Assembly: GCF_000772945.1 (NCBI RefSeq)
Contig: NZ_JPVN01000020.1
Coordinates: 1 to 62,995 of the forward strand
Length of the DNA stretch: 62,995 nucleotides
Source of the DNA: Ureibacillus manganicus DSM 26584
GTDB taxonomy: Bacteria > Bacillota > Bacilli > Bacillales_A > Planococcaceae
Direction: 5' to 3'
Positions 54,006 through 62,995 of this stretch are shown in pieces. The position numbers were made by a program, and so were the translations under genes. The notes under the pieces were generated by a model, which saw nothing but the letters and a program-made list of their open reading frames with translations, was not told the origin of the DNA and did not search any database. The number at the start of each line of letters is the position of its first letter. Position 1 is the stretch's first letter.

Positions 54006-54959
54006 TTATACAAGTTGTGCTTCTAGTTTCGCAACTACTTCAGCAACATATTCTTCTGATAAGTTATGTTTTGCAACATAGCGATTACGTGGGTCTTTTG
54101 TGCATTCGATTGTGCAACCACCAAGGTGTTTTGCTTCGTTCTCCTCTGATGCAAGAATTTGCTTATTGCATTCAGGGCTTGCACAATTAACATAACGTTC
54201 ACACGGTGTACCATCGTAATGATCACGACCAACAACAACGTGTTCTACTTGGTTAATAGGAACAGTTAATCTTTCATCAAATACGTACATTTGACCATCC
54301 CAAAGCTGACCTTTGGCAACTGGGTCTTTACTATACGTAGCAATACCACCGTGTAATTGACCAACTTCTTCACCAATACCTTCACGCATTAACCATCCTG
54401 AGAATTTCTCACAACGAATCCCGCCTGTGCAGTATGTTAAAACGCGTTTCCCTTCGAACAACTCTTTGTTGTCAATAATCCATTGTGGAGTATCGCGGAA
54501 TGTCTCAACCTCTGGACGAATCGCACCACGGAAGTGACCGACATCATATTCATAAGTGTTACGTACATCTAGTACTACAGTATCTTCGCGTTGCATTTCC
54601 TCAAAGAATTCTTGTGGGGAAAGGTAACGGCCAGTGATTTCATGCGGATTAATATCTTCTGGTAAGCTTAAGTTAACAAGCTCTGGACGATGGCGGCAGT
54701 GCATTTTTTTAAATGCATGACCTTCTGCTTCATCAATTTTGAAGACGATGCCTTCAAATAATGGATGATTTTTCATATGTTCCATGTAAGCATTCGTATC
54801 TTCAACAGTACCTGAAACAGTACCATTGATACCTTCATGCGCAACAAGGATACGGCCTTTTAAGTTAATAGATTTACAAAACTCTAAATGTTCTGCTGCA
54901 AAAGCGGCAGGATCTTCGACTTTTGTATAAAAATAATACAATAAAACTCGATAATTCAT
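54006..54959 (-). CDS. trhO: tRNA uridine(34) hydroxylase TrhO (rhodanese-like)
   Basis: 317 aa. N-terminal acylphosphatase-like domain with [19 protein letters not shown], a rhodanese domain with catalytic Cys177 in [10 protein letters not shown], and a C-terminal Cys-rich part. TrhO makes 5-hydroxyuridine at the tRNA wobble position. GGTGGAGAG before the ATG at 54959. Confidence 0.95.
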   Translation of the reverse strand: MNYRVLLYYFYTKVEDPAAFAAEHLEFCKSINLKGRILVAHEGINGTVSGTVEDTNAYMEHMKNHPLFEGIVFKIDEAEGHAFKKMHCRHRPELVNLSLPEDINPHEITGRYLSPQEFFEEMQREDTVVLDVRNTYEYDVGHFRGAIRPEVETFRDTPQWIIDNKELFEGKRVLTYCTGGIRCEKFSGWLMREGIGEEVGQLHGGIATYSKDPVAKGQLWDGQMYVFDERLTVPINQVEHVVVGRDHYDGTPCERYVNCASPECNKQILASEENEAKHLGGCTIECTKDPRNRYVAKHNLSEEYVAEVVAKLEAQLV

Positions 54960-55234
54960 ATTCTCTCCACCTATCAATTATATTTGCAGGATATACCTGA
55001 TCGTGGAACTTCTAACATAATGGTAGAAATTCATATCACTATTTCAATAAAACATTAAAACAGCAACCTAAAAATAATATCATAAATTTATCATAATGTG
55101 AATCGGTCATATGTCTGAACTATGTCCAAAGTTCATTCATTTTATAACATTTCAACCAGATGGAAAAACTTAAAGGATTCTATGCAAGAACCTCGAATAA
55201 AAAATTTAAGAGCTATAAAGAAAGGATGTTATAC

Positions 55235-55579
55235 ATGGCAAAAATTATTGGCTTTGATATGAGCAGCCAAGAACCCGAAAAAGCCATTGAGTTTTATAAC
55301 AATGTATTTGGATGGAAAATATCAGAACCAAACTATGAATACTGGTCAGTAGATTGTGGAACTGAATCAGAGATAAAAGGGGGAATTAGCAGAGGACCAG
55401 CTGATTTTCCGCATGGTACTCGCATTCAAATTGAAGTAGATTCCATTGATGAAGTAATTGTGCAATGTTGTAACAATGGAGCTAAAGTTTTACGTGAGAA
55501 AATGGAGTTTGAAAAGTTTTTTCTTGCCTATTTAGTAGACCCAGTAGGAATTGGATTTGGCCTTGTTGAACATAAGTAA
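55235..55579 (+). CDS. VOC-family protein
   Basis: 114 aa. IIGFDMSSQEPEKAIEFYNNVFGWKI and FLAYLVDPVGIGFGLVEH are typical of VOC domains. GAAAGGATG before the ATG at 55235. Followed 28 bp later by another VOC gene. Substrate unknown. Confidence 0.85.
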   Translation: MAKIIGFDMSSQEPEKAIEFYNNVFGWKISEPNYEYWSVDCGTESEIKGGISRGPADFPHGTRIQIEVDSIDEVIVQCCNNGAKVLREKMEFEKFFLAYLVDPVGIGFGLVEHK

Positions 55580-55607
55580 ATAAATCTTTTTATTGGGGGA
55601 ATCAAAA

Positions 55608-55988
55608 TTGCAAAAAACAGTGCCAATTTATAACCAAATGAATGGTGTTTTTATTCACGTTACAAATTTAAACGTATCAGCAAAGTGGTACTGCGATTTA
55701 CTAGGGATAGAAGTCGATCTAGAAAAAGTCAAATCGCCAGTTTTTAATGTACCAGTTACAGGTACAACTTCACTCACTTTAGACGACCACTCCTTTGACC
55801 CAACCTTCCAACATTACATTAGTCCAAATCCTATATTTAATTTCTATACTACTAATATTGAAGAAGCCTATGGGTACGTTTTGGAAAAGGGAATTAAAAT
55901 TGTAAGAGAAATTGAAAGAGTTGGAAACACTGCCTGGTTTAATATAAAAGATCCAGATGGTAATGTTGTGATGGTTTGTAACTGTTAA
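55608..55988 (+). CDS. VOC-family protein
   Basis: 126 aa. GVFIHVTNLNVSAKWYCDLLGIEV and WFNIKDPDGNVVMVCNC; a full VOC module. TTG start at 55608 after GGGGGAAT. Together with the preceding VOC gene it may be an operon; the two are only distantly alike. Confidence 0.85.
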   Translation: MQKTVPIYNQMNGVFIHVTNLNVSAKWYCDLLGIEVDLEKVKSPVFNVPVTGTTSLTLDDHSFDPTFQHYISPNPIFNFYTTNIEEAYGYVLEKGIKIVREIERVGNTAWFNIKDPDGNVVMVCNC

Positions 55989-56021
55989 TTTTACAGGAAG
56001 TTAATTCAATAATAGTATTGC

Positions 56022-56056
56022 ACTGCCGGAAATTAGTCACAATTCCGGCAGTTTTT
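56022..56056 (+). terminator. Terminator
   Basis: ACTGCCGGAA / TTCCGGCAGT stem and T5 behind the VOC pair. Confidence 0.9.
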
Positions 56057-56259
56057 ATTCCTCTTTTGAATTAAAATGTAATGAGTTATTGTATAGAGAG
56101 ATAAAGTACATAATGAGTTAAATCATAAAAAATAGGTCGATGAAACCAGATAATTGTATACAAAATTTATTTTAGATATTATTTAATGATACGAATCTGA
56201 ATTTACATAACTTAAATTTTTCTTTGAGTACTCGTTATATAAAAAGGAGTAATAACTTT

Positions 56260-58377
56260 ATGAATAATAATTACATCAATGATGATGTCGATCATATACC
56301 TGTAAGAGTGCAACAAAAATTAGAAAAACTCCAACAACTAGAATATGTTATAAATCAATCAAGCATAGTTGTCGTGTCTAACACAGAAGGCAACATTATA
56401 TACGTAAATGATCTTGCATGTGAGATAAGCAATTACAGTAGAGAAGAACTAATTGGACAACAACATGCAATATTATATTCAAATGAGTTTCAAACAAACA
56501 AGCAAGATGACATAATACAGACTTTGAAAAAAGGTCAAATTTGGAAAGGTGAAATGTTAAACGAGAAGAAAGATGGCTCGCCTTACTGGGTTTATGCCAC
56601 AGTTGTACCGATTTTAAATGATCAACAAAAAACAATAGAGTATTATTCAATTAGTACTGAAATCACAGAAGAAAAAGAATTTGCTGAAGATGCAAAACGT
56701 ACTAATGAAAATTACCGGCTCATTGCTGAAAATACAAGCAGCCTAGTAACACTTATTGATAAAGATGGATTATTTCAATATGTGTCACCAACTTTTAATA
56801 GTGTATTGAATTATGACACCAATAAAATTATGACAGAAAACTTTTTTACACTAATTCATCCTGACGATTTTGATATTGTAGAACAGGACGTCCAAACCTA
56901 TTGTAAAAAGAGAAAAGAATCACTTTTAATGGATTTCCGTATACGAGATGAGTCTGGAGAGTATATTGATGTGGAAGCAACAATTCGAATAATCAATAAT
57001 TCTACTTATTCTTCAAACGATTTATATTTAATTGTTATGAAAGATATTCGAAATAGAAAAGCAGTGGAAAAAACAATTTATCATTTAGCTTATCATGATT
57101 CACTAACGAATTTTCCAAATCGTCGTTCTTTTATGAGTAAACTGAGCGATGAAATGATGAGTCGAACAAAGTCAAAAGACAAACTTGCCGTTCTATTTAT
57201 TGATTTAGACAACTTTAAAAATGTTAATGATCAATGGGGACATGATGTTGGTGACCTTGTATTAAAACAAACAGCATCAATAATTCAATCATCAATACAT
57301 CCAAAAGACGTTGCTGCAAGACTCGGTGGAGATGAGTTTATAGTATTGGTGAAAAATGTACAGAGCGAGGAAGATGTAATAACTTTAGTGAAAAAGTTAT
57401 TAGGGAAATTCCGTTCACCGATCGTTGTCAACGGTATAGAGCACTCGATTACATGTAGTATCGGGATAGCAATTTATCCTGACCATGGAACAACAACAGA
57501 TGAGCTCATCAAAAATGCAGACGATGCCCTTTATATGGTTAAGGGAAAAGGTAAGAACAATTTTACGATCTTTGACGAGACCATTGAACATCAATCATTT
57601 GAACGTAGGCTGTTAGAAAATGCTCTAAGACAAGCGATTATAGATAACCAATTCTATCTTGAATATCAACCGAAACTTAACATTGCTACAAATGAACTTA
57701 TTGGGATGGAAGCACTAGTAAGATGGAAGCACCCAGAGTTAGGCATTATCCCACCAGTAAAATTCATCTCTTTAGCAGAATCTACAGGCTTAATCATCCC
57801 ATTAGGGGAATGGATTTTAAGAGAAAGTTGCAGACAAACAAAAGAATTGCATGATAAAGGCTACGGAAATCTTAGTGTTTCTGTAAATATATCTGTCCGG
57901 CAATTAGAGGATCCGTATTTTATAGAAAAAGTTCAAAAGGTACTAGATGAAACAGGACTCGATTCAAAATGGTTAGAATTCGAACTAACAGAAAGTATTT
58001 TTGCTGATTTAAAAAATACAGTTTCAATCTTACAAGAAGTGCGCAACTTGGGAATACAGATTTCTGTCGATGATTTTGGAACAGGGTATAGTTCTTTGAG
58101 CTATATTAAACACCTTCCTGTAGACACACTTAAGGTAGATCAATCTTTTGTAAAAGACATTCATGTCAATCAAGAAAGCCAAGCCATAGTGTTAGCGGTA
58201 TTAAATTTAGCAAAAACAATTGGGTTAAATGTCATTGCTGAAGGAATTGAATTAGAAGAACATGTTGATAAGTTAAGTGAAAAAGGTTTATTATTTGGAC
58301 AAGGGTACTATTACAGTAAACCGTTGAAAAGTGATGCATTTGAGGAGTTTATAAATAATAATAACGCAATTGCTTAA
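56260..58377 (+). CDS. PAS-PAS-GGDEF-EAL c-di-GMP enzyme
   Basis: 705 aa, cytoplasmic, no membrane segment. PAS 1 about 35-140, PAS 2 about 155-270, GGDEF about 280-435 with intact GGDEF (356-360), and EAL about 450-700 with EALVRW (484-489), ELTES, DDFGTGYSS and IAEGIE. Both cyclase and phosphodiesterase sites look intact; the RxxD inhibitory site is missing. AAAGGAG before the ATG at 56260. Output is likely set by the ligand of the PAS domains. Confidence 0.94.
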   Translation: MNNNYINDDVDHIPVRVQQKLEKLQQLEYVINQSSIVVVSNTEGNIIYVNDLACEISNYSREELIGQQHAILYSNEFQTNKQDDIIQTLKKGQIWKGEMLNEKKDGSPYWVYATVVPILNDQQKTIEYYSISTEITEEKEFAEDAKRTNENYRLIAENTSSLVTLIDKDGLFQYVSPTFNSVLNYDTNKIMTENFFTLIHPDDFDIVEQDVQTYCKKRKESLLMDFRIRDESGEYIDVEATIRIINNSTYSSNDLYLIVMKDIRNRKAVEKTIYHLAYHDSLTNFPNRRSFMSKLSDEMMSRTKSKDKLAVLFIDLDNFKNVNDQWGHDVGDLVLKQTASIIQSSIHPKDVAARLGGDEFIVLVKNVQSEEDVITLVKKLLGKFRSPIVVNGIEHSITCSIGIAIYPDHGTTTDELIKNADDALYMVKGKGKNNFTIFDETIEHQSFERRLLENALRQAIIDNQFYLEYQPKLNIATNELIGMEALVRWKHPELGIIPPVKFISLAESTGLIIPLGEWILRESCRQTKELHDKGYGNLSVSVNISVRQLEDPYFIEKVQKVLDETGLDSKWLEFELTESIFADLKNTVSILQEVRNLGIQISVDDFGTGYSSLSYIKHLPVDTLKVDQSFVKDIHVNQESQAIVLAVLNLAKTIGLNVIAEGIELEEHVDKLSEKGLLFGQGYYYSKPLKSDAFEEFINNNNAIA

Positions 58378-58381
58378 GCAA

Positions 58382-58412
58382 AAAGCATGAGTTCTAAAAT
58401 AGAGCTCATGCT
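58382..58412. terminator. Terminator between converging genes
   Basis: AAGCATGAG / CTCATGCTT stem behind the GGDEF-EAL gene; the TatD gene ends just beyond. Confidence 0.8.
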
Positions 58413-58417
58413 TCCTT

Positions 58418-59188
58418 TTATATTCTATAAAATCTTTTCGTATTTTCATAGACAATACGCTCAGTTTCACTTACCGGCATTCCTTTTAGTTCTGCAATGT
58501 TCTTTATGGAATCGTGAATCATTTTTGGTTCTGTCATTTGGTTTGTAAAAGGTCCTTCAAATGGCCATGGACCGTCCGTTTCCACCATCATTTGTTGTAG
58601 TGGGTACGATTTAACTAACTCTTGAATTTCATCCTCGTATAAAACATCTGGTGTTATGGAAATAAAGTAACCATTTCGAATCATTCGTTCAACTGTTATT
58701 TGATCGCCTTTAAACCAGTGAAAATGGGCTTTTGTAACTTCGTGCTTTTCAAGTAAATCACACGCTAAAGCAGCATCCTCATAGACAGCATGAAGTATAA
58801 TAGGCTTATCCCACTTTGCTGCAAATTCTATAAATCTTTCGAGTAACGCCAAATATGGTTCGTAATTGAGTGATCTCTCGCTTTCAATCTTCTTATAGTA
58901 TGGTAACCCAACCTCACCTACGGCTACCATTTCATCGGCATGTTGTTCCATCCAAGATATCAGTCCAGATAAATAGTCTTCTGAAGGAAGGTCTTGCTCA
59001 GGATGAAAGCCATAAGCTGGTTTTACTCGAGAATCATTAATAGAAAGGGTACGAGTTTTCAAGCACGATTCCATATCAAACGAAACCGAAATCAAAGCTT
59101 CTACTTTATGTTTATCTAAGGTTGAGAGAATCTCATGTTGTTCTTTTTCTTCATAATGGTCTAAATGAATGTGAGCATCAATGATCAT
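58418..59188 (-). CDS. TatD-family metal-dependent hydrolase, in the TPP-controlled operon
   Basis: 256 aa. AHIHLD at the start, VGEVGLPYY, LHAVYEDAA, HFHWFKGD and VETDGPWPFEG hold the TatD metal residues (His, His, Glu, His, His, Asp). Typical members act on DNA or small phosphodiesters. Here its start overlaps the thi ATPase stop (ATGA), making it the last gene of a thiamine-related operon, so a role on a precursor or pyrophosphate is possible. Confidence 0.88.
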   Translation of the reverse strand: MIIDAHIHLDHYEEKEQHEILSTLDKHKVEALISVSFDMESCLKTRTLSINDSRVKPAYGFHPEQDLPSEDYLSGLISWMEQHADEMVAVGEVGLPYYKKIESERSLNYEPYLALLERFIEFAAKWDKPIILHAVYEDAALACDLLEKHEVTKAHFHWFKGDQITVERMIRNGYFISITPDVLYEDEIQELVKSYPLQQMMVETDGPWPFEGPFTNQMTEPKMIHDSIKNIAELKGMPVSETERIVYENTKRFYRI

Positions 59189-59925
59189 TCACTTAATTCC
59201 TCTCTTATAAACTGGAAAATTTGTTGCTTCAATAGGAAAAATTCGTTTGTTTCTAACAAACTCTCATCCCTCGGGCGAGAAAAGGGTACTTTAATTTCAG
59301 CCTTAACCTGAGCCGGTCTTTTCGATAATATATAAATTCGATCTGCTAAAAATAAAGCTTCTTCAATACTGTGGGTGATAAATAAAATTGATTTACGGTT
59401 TTCTTCCCAAACAGAAAGAAGCCATTTTTGCATTTTCAACCTTGTGAACTCATCTAGAGCAGAAAAAGGCTCGTCTAAACAAAGTAAGTTTTGTTTACTA
59501 AGTAAAGCGCGGATAAATGACACACGCTGTTTCATCCCACCAGATAATTCAATAGGATAAGAGTTTGCAAACTCAGCAAGACCAACTTTCTCAAGCCATA
59601 GTTTCGCTTCTTCATAATCAGGTTTTCCATTCAACTCAGCGGCAAGTACTACATTTTCTAAAACAGTTCGCCATGGAAAAAGGGAAGATTGTTGTGGCAT
59701 GTAACTAATAAAGCCTGTCTTTCCATTAATGGATTCTCCATTTAAAAGAATTTCGCCTTGATTTGGCGTTTGATTTCCACCGATTAATTGGAAAAGAGTA
59801 CTTTTTCCGCTTCCGGATGGTCCAAGTATTGCGACAAATTCGTTCTTTCCCACAGACAAATTTATATCTTTTAAAACATGCAGGTCTCCAAATGTTTTGT
59901 TCAACTCTTTAATATTTAACAACAT
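59185..59925 (-). CDS. Thiamine-precursor ABC transporter ATP-binding protein
   Basis: 246 aa. Walker A GPSGSGKST, signature LSGGMKQRVS, Walker B LLCLDEPFSALD and H-loop FITHSIEEAL are all complete; nitrate/taurine/HMP-type ATPase. GAGGGTGC before the ATG at 59925. The start overlaps the end of the permease gene by about 1 bp. Confidence 0.93.
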   Translation of the reverse strand: MLLNIKELNKTFGDLHVLKDINLSVGKNEFVAILGPSGSGKSTLFQLIGGNQTPNQGEILLNGESINGKTGFISYMPQQSSLFPWRTVLENVVLAAELNGKPDYEEAKLWLEKVGLAEFANSYPIELSGGMKQRVSFIRALLSKQNLLCLDEPFSALDEFTRLKMQKWLLSVWEENRKSILFITHSIEEALFLADRIYILSKRPAQVKAEIKVPFSRPRDESLLETNEFFLLKQQIFQFIREELSE

Positions 59926-59926
59926 T

Positions 59927-60685
59927 CTAAGCACCCTCATTTCTACCTTTAACTACAACTTTTTCGATAGCTCGAATCATTCCAAACAACACAATACTTA
60001 ATAACATAACAAAGAAGATTGCTACGAATACTCGGTCAATTCTAAACGAAGACTGAGCGAGGGTCATATAAACACCAACGCCTTTTTTGGCTCCGAGCCA
60101 CTCAGAAATTACTGCTCCCATTACACTATAGGTTGCAGCTATTTTTAGACCGGAAAAAATAGAGGGAAGGGAGTGTGGAAACTCTAACTTCCAAAAAATC
60201 TGATTACGAGACGCACCGACCATTTGCATGTAGTGTTTTAGTTCAGGTGCAGTTTGTCTAAATCCATCCATACTTGCTACAACGATTGGGAAGAAGCACA
60301 CAAGACTAATAATCATTAACTTTGGCATCATTCCAAATCCAAACCAAATAATTAGTAGGGGAGCAAGGACGATTGTCGGTATATTTTGAGACAAAATTAA
60401 TAACGGATATAATAACTCATTTACTTTCGGTAAACGGTAAAGGATTATGGCAATCAGAAGTCCAACGCTACATCCTATGACTAGCCCAAGAATTGCAAGG
60501 TAAACTGTAGATAATATATGAACTGAAAACGTATCAAAGCCAATAACTGCCTCTTTGATAACGTCACTTGGCGCAGGTAACAACCACATCGGTGTTTCTG
60601 TAATTCTTACAAGTGCTTCCCAAAGGATGAATAAAAAGAGGAGGAATAGAACTGATTTTCCTCCACGAATCCAAACTTTCCTCAT
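59927..60685 (-). CDS. Thiamine-precursor ABC transporter permease
   Basis: 252 aa, six membrane segments with the EAA-like motif at LKHYMQMVGASRNQIFWKLEFP. ThiX-type/nitrate-type permease. The ATG at 60685 overlaps the stop of the MTH1187-family gene (TAATG), so translation is coupled; an upstream in-frame start is rejected. Confidence 0.92.
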   Translation of the reverse strand: MRKVWIRGGKSVLFLLFLFILWEALVRITETPMWLLPAPSDVIKEAVIGFDTFSVHILSTVYLAILGLVIGCSVGLLIAIILYRLPKVNELLYPLLILSQNIPTIVLAPLLIIWFGFGMMPKLMIISLVCFFPIVVASMDGFRQTAPELKHYMQMVGASRNQIFWKLEFPHSLPSIFSGLKIAATYSVMGAVISEWLGAKKGVGVYMTLAQSSFRIDRVFVAIFFVMLLSIVLFGMIRAIEKVVVKGRNEGA

Positions 60686-60975
60686 TAACGATATTTCTCC
60701 GTTAATTTGTCCATTGAAACGCCTTCTGGGTTGTAAGAAATTTTCACTTGGGATAGTACACCTGGACATCCTAACTCAATCATTTGTTTATTCATTTTTT
60801 CAATGATCAAAAGCAATTCTGAAAGATCGCCTTCCATAGTTGTTTCTAATGGATTTACTTGATATTTAACACCTGATTCATTGATTACAGCAATGGCTGC
60901 ATCTACATATGGAATAACACTCTCGCCATTTTTGGTTTTCGGAATAATTTGTATACTAACTAATGCATTTGCCAT
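60685..60975 (-). CDS. MTH1187-family thiamine-binding protein
   Basis: 96 aa. VSIQIIPKTKNGESVIPYVDAAI with a ferredoxin-like fold; this family binds thiamine or its pyrimidine precursor. AAGGAG before the ATG at 60975. In the middle of the transporter operon it may act as a cytoplasmic ligand carrier or sensor. Confidence 0.88.
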   Translation of the reverse strand: MANALVSIQIIPKTKNGESVIPYVDAAIAVINESGVKYQVNPLETTMEGDLSELLLIIEKMNKQMIELGCPGVLSQVKISYNPEGVSMDKLTEKYR

Positions 60976-60988
60976 AGTATCAGTCTCC

Positions 60989-61987
60989 TTATTGAGGTAA
61001 GAATTCATTTGTGAATGCTTTTTCAGGGTCAAATTCGCCTTCTAAAACACCATGTTCTTTCATCCAATCAGCATAGTTTTTCCATACTTCAAGTTTCTGT
61101 TCACCCCAGCGTGGTGCATCGTCTTGGTATTTTGTACTTAGCCATTTCTGACTTTCTAACACTAGTTCAGTATCTAGTTCAGGTACTGCTGAAGATAAGA
61201 TACTTGCAGCTTCTTCAGGTTTCTCAATTGCTAACTGATAACCTTTCGCTGCCGCTGTTACGAATGCTTTTACTGTTTCAGGGTTATTTGCAATCATCTT
61301 TTCATTTGTTGCAAGTACCGGTGTATAGTAATCGAGCTTTTCTGAGTAATCTGTTAAATAAATCATGTTGATATCTTCGCCACGAAGTTCTGCCTCAACA
61401 CCTGTCCAAGCGTAGTAAATCCACGCAAAATCAATTCCTTGGTTTTTCATCGTGAAGAAGTCTGCATTTCCAGCATTCACGATATCTAATTTGTTAATAT
61501 CTCCACCGTCAACGTTCATAAGTGTTGATAATACAGCTTGTTCAATTGGTGAACCCCATCCACCATAAGTTTTTCCTTCAAAATCTTTCGGTGAAGAAAT
61601 ATTTAAATCCTTTGGTGAAGCAAACCCAGATGTGTTATGTTGAATCACTGCTGCAACGGATACAATCGGCACTCCTTGTGTGCGTACAAGAGTGATTCCC
61701 TCTTGGTAGCTCACACCAAACTCTGCATTTCCAGAAGCTACAAGTTGGTCAGCACCAGCATCACCAGGCATGATAATTTCAACATCTAAGCCTTGTTCTT
61801 CAAAGTAACCTTTTTCTTTTGCAACATAGAGACCAGTGTGGTTCGTGTTCGGTGTCCAGTCTAAAACTACAGATACTTTTTGCAATTGTTTTTCTGTTTG
61901 ATCAGTAGAGCCATTTTCTTGTGTTTGTGACTGACAACCTACTAAAGCTAGTACAGCAATCACTAGTAAGATTAATAACTTTCTCAT
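60989..61987 (-). CDS. ABC substrate-binding lipoprotein, ThiY/NMT1-like
   Basis: 332 aa. Lipobox ALVGC (Cys18). The mature part starts VSVVLDWTPNTNHTGLYVAKEKGYF, an NMT1/THI5-like fold known from ThiY, which binds formylaminopyrimidine or HMP. The CCCFC iron motif of Thi5 is absent, so it is a carrier. First gene after the TPP riboswitch. Confidence 0.9.
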   Translation of the reverse strand: MRKLLILLVIAVLALVGCQSQTQENGSTDQTEKQLQKVSVVLDWTPNTNHTGLYVAKEKGYFEEQGLDVEIIMPGDAGADQLVASGNAEFGVSYQEGITLVRTQGVPIVSVAAVIQHNTSGFASPKDLNISSPKDFEGKTYGGWGSPIEQAVLSTLMNVDGGDINKLDIVNAGNADFFTMKNQGIDFAWIYYAWTGVEAELRGEDINMIYLTDYSEKLDYYTPVLATNEKMIANNPETVKAFVTAAAKGYQLAIEKPEEAASILSSAVPELDTELVLESQKWLSTKYQDDAPRWGEQKLEVWKNYADWMKEHGVLEGEFDPEKAFTNEFLPQ

Positions 61988-62036
61988 TTAAAAAATCCCC
62001 CATTCATATGAATTGTTTATTCATACTCGAAGAAAT

Positions 62037-62224
62037 AAAAAACGTCCAGTTCCCAAAAGGGTACCAGACGTTACGTAACATATTCATTCAAATAAAAAGA
62101 AATTTGAAGTCAATGTTCCCTACGCTGGTGTTAACCAAATCAGGTTCAAAGGGTTAGCATCTTAAGGATACAATCTCAGCTGGCTACACCAGCTCCCCTA
62201 CATTCTTCTCGATATGAACTTGCA
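62037..62224 (-). promoter_or_regulatory. TPP riboswitch and terminator
   Basis: On the minus strand the aptamer spans about 62205-62114 with GTAGGGGAGC, GGCTGAGA-equivalent CAGCTGAGAT, ACCCTTTGAACCTGAT and GCGTAGGGAA, the classical THI-box. A terminator (AACGTCTGG/CTGGACGTT, T run) at 62037-62075 follows. Upstream, TTGTAA (62255-62260), 18-bp spacer and TACAAT (62231-62236) can form a promoter. TPP should switch the operon off. Confidence 0.96.
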
Positions 62225-62400
62225 CTATTCATTGTAGCAATAGTTGGATGAGATTTACAATAGCTTAATAAGAAATCTTTTTCTAAGCGACCCTCTGACA
62301 ATTAATTGTCAGAGGAATTACGTCAAAATTCGAAAATCGAAGTCTAATTTTGGGACAACAACAATATATTGATTACCAAAGATACGAAAAGGAGAATGAA
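62225..62400. other. Promoter region between TPP operon and the CopC-like gene
   Basis: AT-rich divergent spacer. It holds the TPP-side promoter and a TCTGACAATTAATTGTCAGA-like palindrome at about 62295-62314, a candidate operator or terminator. No gene. Confidence 0.45.
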
Positions 62401-62892
62401 GTGAAGAAAATATTCATTAGTACGTTGTTTCTACTGTTTGTATTTGCTCAGGCAACCTTTGCCCATTCTTACCTAAAAGCATCAAATCCTACAGATGGAC
62501 AAATTATTGATGGTTCCTTAAGCGAGATAATCTTAAACTTCGATACAGTAATTGAACCAAGTAGTTTACTAACTTTAACGAATGAGGGTGGGAAGGAAAT
62601 ACCTGTCTCAATTTCGGTTAACAATGATACAATGATTGCAAAATTTACTTCTCCATTAGAAGATGGTACATACCAAGTCAATTACAATATTATCGGTGAA
62701 GATGGTCATCCAATGAGTGGCAGTTATTTATTTATGGTAAGTAACTCCGAATCTGTGGAGGGAGCATCTGAGGGGGACAGTAGTGAAGGTTCTTCAACTA
62801 ACTGGTTTATGATTTTTATCGGAGCAATAGTCATCATCGTGATCTTAGCATTTTTAACGAAGCAACCAAATAGGAGAAGAAGACGATATTAG
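62401..62892 (+). CDS. CopC-domain copper resistance protein
   Basis: 163 aa. Signal peptide cleaved after Ala21 would give an N-terminal His (His22) in HSYLKASNPTDG. DGHPMSG (Asp101, His103) supplies the rest of the Cu(II) site. An Ig-like CopC domain (22-115), Ser/Glu-rich linker, one TM segment (about 137-155) and an Arg-rich tail follow. GTG start with AAAGGAG. Related to the extracellular part of YcnJ. Confidence 0.9.
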   Translation: MKKIFISTLFLLFVFAQATFAHSYLKASNPTDGQIIDGSLSEIILNFDTVIEPSSLLTLTNEGGKEIPVSISVNNDTMIAKFTSPLEDGTYQVNYNIIGEDGHPMSGSYLFMVSNSESVEGASEGDSSEGSSTNWFMIFIGAIVIIVILAFLTKQPNRRRRRY

Positions 62893-62924
62893 TTTGTAGT
62901 CGGTAGAAATTCAATATGAACAAG

Positions 62925-62953
62925 GGCGTGGATTTTTTGTCCACGCTTTTTAT
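62925..62953 (+). terminator. Terminator
   Basis: GCGTGGA / TCCACGC stem with T5 behind the CopC-like gene. The final 40 bp show no feature. Confidence 0.85.
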
Positions 62954-62995
62954 GTGCGACGGGCAGTTGCACCATGTGCAATAACAGCACAGGAT

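Overview
The window looks like chromosomal DNA of a low-GC, endospore-forming-type Bacillota of the order Bacillales (Bacillaceae/Planococcaceae range). The evidence is the roughly 35-37 % GC, strong AGGAGG-type ribosome binding sites with frequent TTG/GTG starts, a long Bacillus-type SRP RNA, T-box leaders, Fur boxes, a cre-like site and proteins resembling Bacillus YkuS, YoaP, TmrB, YjdJ and ArgS2. No phage, plasmid, transposase, IS or CRISPR-Cas genes were recognised.

Layout. 0-5 kb is an arsenic/organoarsenical resistance locus: arsB-arsC, arsR plus an unknown 69-aa gene, then a flavoprotein monooxygenase-like gene and an arsN1-type acetyltransferase. Each of its three transcription units is preceded by a copy of the same 23-bp operator-like sequence. 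5-14 kb holds small unknown proteins, a duplicated DUF2935 protein, a cold-shock protein, an amino-acid permease, a LysE exporter, the SRP RNA and membrane proteins. 14-17.3 kb is a 3-hydroxybutyrate utilisation unit (bdhA, GntP permease, divergent LysR). 17.4-23.3 kb holds a PabB-PabC fusion and an alternative, eukaryote-like IleRS2 under T-box control. 23.4-34.8 kb is an accessory stretch of acetyltransferases, an MFS carrier, a kinase-like protein, a TmrB-like protein, VOC proteins, a PAP2 phosphatase, PilZ, an NdpA-like protein and AlkD. 35-37.6 kb has a Cache-HAMP-PAS-GGDEF cyclase and a lipoprotein. 37.7-42.6 kb is a Fur-regulated siderophore uptake system (binding protein, two permeases, ATPase, FhuF-like reductase). 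42.8-52.7 kb holds AIM24, an S9 peptidase, TPR, a MetX-like protein, ArgS2 with its T-box, Nudix and GNAT genes. 54-58.4 kb has trhO, two VOC genes and a PAS-PAS-GGDEF-EAL protein. 58.4-62.2 kb is a TPP-riboswitch operon for uptake of a thiamine precursor. The window ends with a CopC-domain protein.

The most unusual structure is not a gene. Four intergenic tandem arrays (about 1-215, 19240-19850, 29520-29800 and 52760-53965) have little sequence in common, yet all repeat with a period of 51-52 bp, close to five helical turns of DNA. Three are built round a clear inverted repeat and the fourth round a shorter one. A fifth array (47880-48020) repeats every 21 bp, about two turns. A second notable structure is a 278-bp, GC-rich element with imperfect terminal inverted repeats (48618-48895). 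It lies inside the argS T-box leader, between the upstream leader stems and the antiterminator. A third is a family of look-alike terminators, most with a GCG-TTATCC/GGATAA-CGC stem, that recurs after at least eight genes.
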